Source: UBA3792 sp045114775 | GTDB lineage: Bacteria; Bacillota; Clostridia; Christensenellales; CAG-138 | Reading direction: 5' to 3' | NCBI GenBank assembly: GCA_045114775.1 | Contig: JBGULC010000042.1 | Location: forward strand, 1-64,000 | DNA: 64,000 bases | In this document: one piece after another, positions 58,441 to 64,000 of the stretch | Layout: every line of letters starts with the position of its first letter | Numbering within the stretch: position 1 is the first letter of the stretch | Notes under the pieces: generated by a model | Told to the model about the DNA's origin: nothing | Database searches by the model: none | The model's input: only the letters and a program-made list of their open reading frames with translations | Made by a program: the position numbers and the translations under genes

Positions 58441-58469
58441 ATCGTATCGGATTCTTGCACAAATGTCAA
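58441..58469 (-). promoter_or_regulatory. Promoter of the flavodoxin operon, six bases from the start codon
   Basis: Minus-strand TTGACA (58464-58469), 17-base spacer, TACGAT (58441-58446); the ATG begins at 58434. Confidence 0.75.
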
Positions 58470-58472
58470 CAG

Positions 58473-58501
58473 GTATGAAACGGGATATGGCCGGAAATAC
58501 T
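58473..58501 (+). promoter_or_regulatory. Sigma-F/sigma-G-type promoter of spoIIR
   Basis: GTATG (58473-58477), 15-base spacer and GGAAATACT (58493-58501), matching the GGnnAnAnT -10 of forespore sigma factors. The transcript would start just before the GAGGTG ribosome site. Confidence 0.6.
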
Positions 58502-58517
58502 TGTTTCGAGGTGAAAA

Positions 58518-59057
58518 ATGATGATCAAACGATTCTTTTCCGGTCTGTTCCTGATGCTGCTCGCGGCAGTTTGTCTTTCAAAGACCGCCGCGCCCGCGGT
58601 AAAAACGCTCGCGTCGGGCGAGGGCGTTCTGCGTCTGCATGTGATCGCGGCGAGCGATTCCGACGAGGATCAGGAGGCGAAGCTTGCGGTGCGCGATGCG
58701 ATCCTGCCGCTGTTCGAACGGGCGAAAAGCTATGAGGACGCGCGCGCGTTTCTGCTTTCGCACGGGCGCGAGATCCAATTGACGGCCGAGGCGGTGCTGC
58801 GCGAGCGCGGGATCGACGACGGCGTACAGCTCTCGCTGGGTACGGAGACCTTCCCGGATCGCACCTACGGCGACACGCTGTTTCCGGCAGGCGAATACGA
58901 CGCGCTGTGCGTACGGATCGGCGCGGCCGAGGGGCACAACTGGTGGTGCGTCCTGTTTCCGCCGCTGTGCATCGTGAGCGAGACCGGCGATCCGGTCGAT
59001 CTCGATACCGTCGAGACCGAGAGCTGGATCTGGAACTTTCTCAAATCTCTGTTTTAA
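58518..59057 (+). CDS. spoIIR: Stage II sporulation protein R
   Basis: Secreted forespore signalling protein that triggers SpoIIGA processing of pro-sigma-E in the mother cell. N-terminal signal segment (FFSGLFLMLLAAVCLS), then LRLHVIAASDSDEDQEAKLAVRDAILPLF and EYDALCVRIGAAEGHNWWCVLFPPLCIV, both hallmarks. 179 residues. A second ATG directly follows the first. Nine bases before sleB. Shows that the organism is from a spore-forming lineage. Confidence 0.95.
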   Translation: MMIKRFFSGLFLMLLAAVCLSKTAAPAVKTLASGEGVLRLHVIAASDSDEDQEAKLAVRDAILPLFERAKSYEDARAFLLSHGREIQLTAEAVLRERGIDDGVQLSLGTETFPDRTYGDTLFPAGEYDALCVRIGAAEGHNWWCVLFPPLCIVSETGDPVDLDTVETESWIWNFLKSLF

Positions 59058-59066
59058 GGAGCCGAT

Positions 59067-59741
59067 ATGCGCAGGTTTTTCAGAAAAAGCCGGATCGCGC
59101 TCCTTGCGCTGATCCTCGTTCTTACGGCGATCCCGTTGCTTTCGGCGCAGGCCGCCGCTTTGCGCCGCGGCTCCACGGGCGACGACGTAACGGCCGTACA
59201 AAAGCGGCTGAAGCAATGGGGATACTATTCCGGCGCGGTCGACGGCATCTACGGCTATGCGACCGAGCGCGCGGTCAAATGGTTTCAGGAAAAGAACGGG
59301 CTGACCGTGGACGGCGTGGTCGGCGCCAAGACCGCAGCGGCGATGGGTCTGAACCTCACAAGCACGGTTTCGGGTACGCAGAAGCCCGCGACCGGCGACG
59401 TGTATCTTTTGGCACAGTGCATCTACAGCGAATCGCGCGGCGAGCCCTATAAGGGGCAGGTCGCGGTCGGCGCGGTGGTTTTGAACCGTGTGAAAAGCAG
59501 CGCGTTTCCGAATTCGATCTCCGGCGTCGTCTATCAGAAAGGCGCGTTCTCGGCGGTCGACGACGGGCAGATCAACCTGACCCCGAACGACACGGCCATC
59601 AAGGCGGCAAAGGACGCCATGAACGGCTGGGATCCGACGGGCGGCTGTCTGTACTACTACAACCCCGCCAAGACGAGCAACCGCTGGATCCGAAGCCGGC
59701 CGATCGTGGTGCGCATCGGCAGCCACGTATTCTGCAAATGA
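59067..59741 (+). CDS. sleB: Spore cortex-lytic enzyme SleB
   Basis: Signal peptide (IALLALILVLTAIPLLSAQA), peptidoglycan-binding domain PG_binding_1 (LRRGSTGDDVTAVQKRLKQWGYYSGAVDGIYGYATERAVKWFQEKNGL, about 32-80), then the cell wall hydrolase domain with catalytic Glu in QCIYSESRGEPYKGQVAVGAVVLNRV and the conserved FSAVDDGQI. Lytic transglycosylase acting on muramic-delta-lactam cortex during germination. 224 residues. Overlaps ypeB by four bases. Confidence 0.95.
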   Translation: MRRFFRKSRIALLALILVLTAIPLLSAQAAALRRGSTGDDVTAVQKRLKQWGYYSGAVDGIYGYATERAVKWFQEKNGLTVDGVVGAKTAAAMGLNLTSTVSGTQKPATGDVYLLAQCIYSESRGEPYKGQVAVGAVVLNRVKSSAFPNSISGVVYQKGAFSAVDDGQINLTPNDTAIKAAKDAMNGWDPTGGCLYYYNPAKTSNRWIRSRPIVVRIGSHVFCK

Positions 59742-61048
59742 TCCGCATTTCGAAAAAGATATGGCTGTTCGGCTTTCCCGCAATCCTGCTGATCGGACTC
59801 GCGGTGATGACCGTTTCGTTCTTCCGCCAGCGGGAGGAGCTTGCGGCGCAGCGACGCGTCATCGACGCGCAGACCGAGAGCGCCTATCGGGCGCTTTCGA
59901 ACGATCTCAACGACCTTTCCGTCGCGCTCAGTAAACTCGAAGCCGCAAGCACGCCCGCAAGGCTTTCGAAGACATTTGCGGACATTCGCCGCAGCAGCGC
60001 CGGTGCTGTGCGCGCGCTTTCGCTCCTGCCGGTCGCACATGCGGACGACGAGGGGCTGATGCGGTTTCTGACGCGCACCGGCGACTTTGCGGAATCGCTG
60101 ATGGACCGTGTGCTGTCCGGCCAGATGCTGACCGGCGAGCAGCTTGACTCGCTCGGCGAGCTCAGGACATGCTGCTCCGGCCTTTCCGAGCGTTATGACG
60201 GCAGCTGCACGGACGGCGATTTCCCGACGGCGCCGCAGGACGGCTTCTACGGCGGCGAGACCGACGACGAAAACATTGCCGACTATCCGACACTTCTGTA
60301 CGACGGTCCGTTCTCCGAAAGCAGCGAGCAGGCGGAGCCCGTAGGCCTGCCCGAAGAAACGGTCGACGAAGCGGAAGCGACGCAGAGAGCGCAGGCGCTG
60401 TTTCCGGACCGGACGCTGCGCTTCGACGGGCGCACGGAGAGCCTGATCACGACCTACGATTTCTCCGCTGACGACGGAAACGGCGAGCTCTGCGTTTCGA
60501 TCACCGAGCGCGGCGGACTGCTCCTGTACTTTATGGGAACGCCGTCCGGCGCGAAAAGCGATCCGCCGAGCGACGAGGAAAGCGAGCGGCTGCACGCGGC
60601 GGCGAGCGAGTATCTGGAGGATCACGGCTTCGGCAGGATGGAACCCTCCTACGCGCAGTATTATGCGGGCACGGTCATTCTGAACTACGCCGCGGTGCAG
60701 AACGGCGTGATCCTTTACGCCGATCTCGTCAAGGTCTATGTCGACCGCGACACGGAAGTCGTCATCGGGCTCGACGCGATGAACTACCGGTTCCATCACC
60801 GCGAACGCGATCTCTCCGCCCCGATCATGACCGAGGAGGACGCGAAGAGCAGCCTCAGTGACGCGCTGACGCTCGAGCATACCGCGCTTGCGCTGATCCC
60901 GAAGTCGAACACGTACGAGGTACTCTGCTACGAATTCAAGTGTACCTGCGGCGAAACGTTCTTTATCGTCTACGTGAACGCGCAGACCGGCGCGGAGGAG
61001 GAGATCTTCGAGGTGCTGAACAGCGACGAGGGCGATCTGGTGGTATAA
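59738..61048 (+). CDS. ypeB: Germination protein YpeB
   Basis: Partner needed for SleB stability in the spore. One N-terminal helix (IWLFGFPAILLIGLAVMTVSFF), a helical N-terminal region (SAYRALSNDLNDLSVALSKLEAASTP) and C-terminal PepSY-type repeats (LSFDADDGNGELCVSITERGGLLLYFMG-type region; SLSDALTLEHTALALIPKSNTYEVLCYEFKC ... YVNAQTGAEEEIFEVL). 436 residues, normal length. sleB-ypeB is a classical operon, here after spoIIR. Confidence 0.93.
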   Translation: MIRISKKIWLFGFPAILLIGLAVMTVSFFRQREELAAQRRVIDAQTESAYRALSNDLNDLSVALSKLEAASTPARLSKTFADIRRSSAGAVRALSLLPVAHADDEGLMRFLTRTGDFAESLMDRVLSGQMLTGEQLDSLGELRTCCSGLSERYDGSCTDGDFPTAPQDGFYGGETDDENIADYPTLLYDGPFSESSEQAEPVGLPEETVDEAEATQRAQALFPDRTLRFDGRTESLITTYDFSADDGNGELCVSITERGGLLLYFMGTPSGAKSDPPSDEESERLHAAASEYLEDHGFGRMEPSYAQYYAGTVILNYAAVQNGVILYADLVKVYVDRDTEVVIGLDAMNYRFHHRERDLSAPIMTEEDAKSSLSDALTLEHTALALIPKSNTYEVLCYEFKCTCGETFFIVYVNAQTGAEEEIFEVLNSDEGDLVV

Positions 61049-61083
61049 AAAAGACCGGTTGGAACTGTGTTTCAACCGGTCTT
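61045..61083. terminator. Terminator between ypeB and the SseB-like gene
   Basis: Fourteen-base-pair stem around AAGACCGGTTG / CAACCGGTCTT (61051-61061 and 61073-61083), extended by GAA/TTT pairs; T-rich on the minus strand (TTTTTTATACC). Confidence 0.85.
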
Positions 61084-61098
61084 GTCCTTCCGATCGCT

Positions 61099-63771
61099 TC
61101 AGGATTCCGGAACGGCGGAAGCCGTTCTCTCTTTTTTCCATTTCGGGTACTTGAAATCGTCCATGGTTTCCGCGTTCGGCTGCAATCCCTTCATCGGCGT
61201 TTTGGAATTCGTCACGATATTGATATAGAAGGAATCGAGCAGTCGGTCCTTCGGCAGCTTTTCCATAAGAGACTGTACGAGAGAGAGGAACGCAGGATCC
61301 GTGTTTTCGCCTTCGGACCGTACGGCCAGGAGATACTCGTCCTCGGTCAGCGCGAAGATCGCGGTGCCGGCCTGACCGGGCATCCACATGGGATCGGCGA
61401 TATGGTTTCCGGAAGGATCGTGCAGCTCCAAAACATATTGGCCGTCGGAGACCTTTTCCGCATGGAACAGCACGCCGTTCGGGAGTTTTCCGTTCACCAT
61501 GCTGCTTTTGCCGGAGGATTCCTGCACGTTTTCGGAAGCATCTTTCTGTTCGGACGGCTTTTTGATCGGGATCATATAGGTAAGCGAATCCGGATTGATC
61601 ACGATCCCGCCGTAGATCCGGTTGAACGGATGGGTTTGCAGCTGCTCAAGGACTTCCCGGAACGTGACCGTACAGATTTCTTTTTCGAGACCCTGACGGT
61701 TCGGAGCGGCAAGGAACGCGCGCATGGCGTACGGGTCGGTCCAAAGAGCGAGCATCATCTTTTCATAGTTGATCGGACGAAGGAATTCGTTGACGGTCAG
61801 GCCGTCCGGACCGGTGATCGGGTTCGTGGATCGCAGCGCAAGGAAGGTTCCCTCCTTTGCCGAATCGAGGATCCTGCCCTGCATGTCCAGAATGCTCTGA
61901 TGTGAGAAAAAGATATCGTCCCGGCCGGTGTACACCGTGAACAGAAAACCGAGGATCGCCCGACACAACGCGGGATTGCGCGGCATGACCGAATCGGGCA
62001 GCGGACTGATTTCGGAAAGTCGGAAAACGGAAAGCTTGCCGTCGATATTGAATGCCTCGTAACCTTCCGCCTGCCATCTTTCGGCGGCTTCGCGAAGATC
62101 GTCCGCGGTGAGCTTGCGGACGGAATGCAGTTTTGCATTCGCATGACGATCCAGAAGCTTTGCGACCGCCTCTGCCTTGCTCTGATGCGTATACAAAGCG
62201 ATATGCTTCCGATCCTGCAAGGGCAGCGGCAGATCGGTCGGTTTTCGGAAGATCACCCAGCAGTCATTTCCGGTCAGCTGCCGCAATACGGCGGAACGCA
62301 GCAGCGCGCGGTTTTGCGCATTGACGGCAAGCTGCGGCTTCGGAAAATCTTGTTCGGAAAGCTTTTTTTCGATAGGCTCGTCACAGGCTTCCATGAGCCA
62401 GATCAGCTCCGTACAGCTCAGGTGCTCCTGCGTCAACTGTTCTTCGGTGACAGAATTCAGATCCCAAATCGGACCGAAGAACTGAGCGCTGAGTTCATTG
62501 CAGCGGGAATCCTTCAGCTTCATATACAGCTCATTCGGCATGAACAGAAGCGAATCCGGGATGTCGTCCGGATGCGGCTCGTCCGGCGTTTCGGCGCGCG
62601 TTTGCGCGGGCTGTGCTTCGACGCGCGACGCGTCCGGTCGGGGCAGCGCTTCCAACTCCGAAAACCGGAAAACGTCGGGCTGTCCGTCTACGGTGAACTT
62701 CTCAAAGCCCTTCGCCGTCCATTCTCTGACGGCGTCGTGAAGCGTGCGCGGAGCGACCGTCCGGATGGTATACGCCGCGGCGCGCTCGCCGAGAAGCCCG
62801 ATCACCGCGTTCACTTTGCTTTTATGCGTATAGAGCGCAAGCTGTGTTTCTTCCGGTTCGGGCTCTCTGCGAACGAACGCATAAACCGAATTGTCTGCAA
62901 GCCGCCGCAAAACATAGCCGCGTAGCAGCGCTTTGCTCTCCGTAAGCTCCGGGATCTTGTCGGTCAGATCCTCGGCCGGGATCTTGTCGGTCAGATCCTC
63001 GGGCTCGTGATACTTGCAGAGCTGGATCCGGAAATCCGTCTCGTGCATCAGCCACAAAAGCTCCGTGCAGCAGAGGTCCCGCTGCTCGATCATTTCTTTT
63101 TTCACGGCATGCAGACGTGTCGGGTCCTTGCTGAAGAACAGCCCGCCGAGGATCTCAGTCCGAACGGCCGTCAGCCGCATGGAAAGCGCGTCCGGCGTCA
63201 GCTCCAACCCGTACGGAATGTCCGCAGGCCGCGGCTTGCCGGTGGAAAGGTCGATCCGAACGTCGGTCTCGGGGACTTGATCTGCGGGCTTCGGTGTGCG
63301 TACGCTTGCGGACGCGCCGCGGGGCGCGACTGACGCGGGCGGCGTTTTCCGTATCGGGACCGGCGGCGTCGGGAACGGGTCGGTCTGTCCGCTTGCAATC
63401 TTTGCGGCGCAAACGTCGCAGTATACCGTGTCGTTGAGGATGAGGACCTTTTCTTCGGGGATCAGTAGAAGCTTGCAGCCGCATTTGGCACAGACGGGGA
63501 CCCCGTTTGAATAGGTTTTGTGCAGACGCGGAAGCTTCAGAATACAGAAGCTGAGGATAAACGCCGCTGCGCCGAGAAAATACAAGCCGAAGATGAGCCA
63601 TCGCAGCCAACTCAGTCGATGGAAGACGGAATCATCATCCATCATTCCGAGGATACAAAAGTTGCAGATGATCGCGACTGCGAGCCCGGCGAAGCGCAGA
63701 AGAAGCCGCAGCGCTCTGCGCCTGTTGTATTCCCGCATTGTCATGCGGGTCGTCTTCGAAGTACCGTTCAT
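61099..63771 (-). CDS. Membrane-anchored zinc-binding protein with SseB-like repeats, 890 residues
   Basis: Two N-terminal helices (about 21-43 and 56-78), a four-Cys site (Cys94, Cys97, Cys118, Cys121), and a Pro-rich linker. Then come three SseB-like units, each a helical lead and the ALYTHKSKVNAVIGLL / ALYTHQSKAEAVAKLL / ALWTDPYAMRAFLAA strand-helix motif followed by a domain ending VDGQPDVFRFSELEALPRP or IDGKLSVFRLSEISPLPDS. A C-terminal pseudo-repeat (DEYLLAVRSEGENTDPAFLSLVQSLMEKLPKDRLLDSFYINIV) closes it. SseB units are known from effector-related and enhanced serine sensitivity proteins; no function is assigned here. GGGAGG upstream. Confidence 0.75.
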   Translation of the reverse strand: MNGTSKTTRMTMREYNRRRALRLLLRFAGLAVAIICNFCILGMMDDDSVFHRLSWLRWLIFGLYFLGAAAFILSFCILKLPRLHKTYSNGVPVCAKCGCKLLLIPEEKVLILNDTVYCDVCAAKIASGQTDPFPTPPVPIRKTPPASVAPRGASASVRTPKPADQVPETDVRIDLSTGKPRPADIPYGLELTPDALSMRLTAVRTEILGGLFFSKDPTRLHAVKKEMIEQRDLCCTELLWLMHETDFRIQLCKYHEPEDLTDKIPAEDLTDKIPELTESKALLRGYVLRRLADNSVYAFVRREPEPEETQLALYTHKSKVNAVIGLLGERAAAYTIRTVAPRTLHDAVREWTAKGFEKFTVDGQPDVFRFSELEALPRPDASRVEAQPAQTRAETPDEPHPDDIPDSLLFMPNELYMKLKDSRCNELSAQFFGPIWDLNSVTEEQLTQEHLSCTELIWLMEACDEPIEKKLSEQDFPKPQLAVNAQNRALLRSAVLRQLTGNDCWVIFRKPTDLPLPLQDRKHIALYTHQSKAEAVAKLLDRHANAKLHSVRKLTADDLREAAERWQAEGYEAFNIDGKLSVFRLSEISPLPDSVMPRNPALCRAILGFLFTVYTGRDDIFFSHQSILDMQGRILDSAKEGTFLALRSTNPITGPDGLTVNEFLRPINYEKMMLALWTDPYAMRAFLAAPNRQGLEKEICTVTFREVLEQLQTHPFNRIYGGIVINPDSLTYMIPIKKPSEQKDASENVQESSGKSSMVNGKLPNGVLFHAEKVSDGQYVLELHDPSGNHIADPMWMPGQAGTAIFALTEDEYLLAVRSEGENTDPAFLSLVQSLMEKLPKDRLLDSFYINIVTNSKTPMKGLQPNAETMDDFKYPKWKKERTASAVPES
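62951..63001. repeat. Perfect 24-base direct repeat, 27-base period, inside the SseB-like gene
   Basis: Bases 62951-62974 are identical to 62978-63001, giving EDLTDKIPA followed by EDLTDKIPE. It looks like a recent in-frame duplication. Confidence 0.9.
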
Positions 63772-64000
63772 CCTTTGCCTCCCTTTTTGATCGTCATCTC
63801 ATATAAAACATGTCAGGATATTCAAAATGTACCATGATTCGCAGACCTTGTCAACGCGCTGCAAGGAGGGTATCCGGGGAAAAGGGATTGCACAACAAAT
63901 GCATCACTTCCGAAATATGACATTTCGGTTACATCTTCGTCATAAAGATAACGCAACTCTGCCGCATCGCAAAGAACGGCGGCGTTTTCTATTACGTCCC
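63772..64000. other. Non-coding end of the window with promoter of the SseB-like gene
   Basis: Minus-strand TTGACA (63849-63854), 17-base spacer, TACATT (63826-63831). Beyond 63860 I see a small hairpin (CCGAAAT-ATGAC-ATTTCGG, 63909-63927) and no reliable gene. Confidence 0.6.

Overview
The window (about 64 kb, visibly GC-rich) looks like the chromosome of an anaerobic, spore-forming-lineage Firmicute of the class Clostridia. The reasons are spoIIR-sleB-ypeB, a class III (oxygen-sensitive) ribonucleotide reductase with its radical-SAM activase, a split two-subunit GcvP, a tandem glycine riboswitch, proline/threonine-rich (TPEPTP-type) lipoprotein linkers, strong Shine-Dalgarno sites and intrinsic terminators. 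A Christensenellales-like or other uncultured gut clostridium fits, but genus cannot be fixed from the sequence. No phage, insertion sequence, CRISPR array, rRNA or tRNA was recognised.

Layout. 1-8.5 kb: the end of a large surface protein with MBG-type repeats and a degenerate phosphoesterase-like tail, RarA, a HAD-family lipoprotein, and a secreted papain-like protease with a lectin-like domain. 8.7-15.7 kb: one glycine cleavage operon (gcvT-gcvH-gcvPA-gcvPB-lplA-lpdA) under a tandem glycine riboswitch with a visible terminator. 15.8-22.5 kb: a compact cell-surface glycopolymer locus (lipid-carrier sugar transferase, SDR epimerase, GT2, ABC exporter pair, NAGPA-type lipoprotein, 36-residue membrane peptide, LCP ligase). 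22.5-31 kb: DUF1295 membrane protein, YitT, PepV-like dipeptidase, a two-component pair with a soluble kinase, GntR regulator, patatin-like phospholipase, and a DUF937 protein with a histone-like Lys/Thr tail paired with a membrane protein. 31-34 kb: zinc-ribbon and TPR/DUF4037 proteins separated by palindromic intergenic repeats. 34.2-38.9 kb: nrdG, nrdD fused to a glutaredoxin-like domain, trxB, and a small membrane protein. 39-45 kb: NodB-type deacetylase lipoprotein, DegV no. 1, GT2, small lipoprotein, and a lower-GC XRE/zinc-ribbon/membrane-protein segment bounded by two near-identical terminators. 45-49.4 kb: ygjP-like/rlmH/walJ-like operon, ispE with an ECF S component, DegV no. 2. 49.6-54.4 kb: two GPH-type transporters flanking an unrecognised GT-B-like protein. 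54.5-58.4 kb: YwaF-like protein and a four-gene flavodoxin/Fe-ADH/MBL/unknown operon. 58.5-61 kb: spoIIR-sleB-ypeB. 61-63.8 kb: an 890-residue SseB-like repeat protein.

Most notable: the two unlinked DegV (fatty-acid-binding FakB-type) genes share an almost identical inverted repeat, TTCTACCGGG(A/C)GTAGAG, and in both a GTAGA half-site directly abuts the -35 box, pointing to a common unidentified regulator. Also notable are the NrdD-glutaredoxin fusion next to trxB with a possible paired NrdR operator, the GT-B-like protein between two transporters (one with a roughly 140-residue insertion before its last helix), two probable leaderless genes, a good sigma-F-type promoter before spoIIR, and the terminator-bounded low-GC segment. 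All calls come from reading the sequence; no database search was run.
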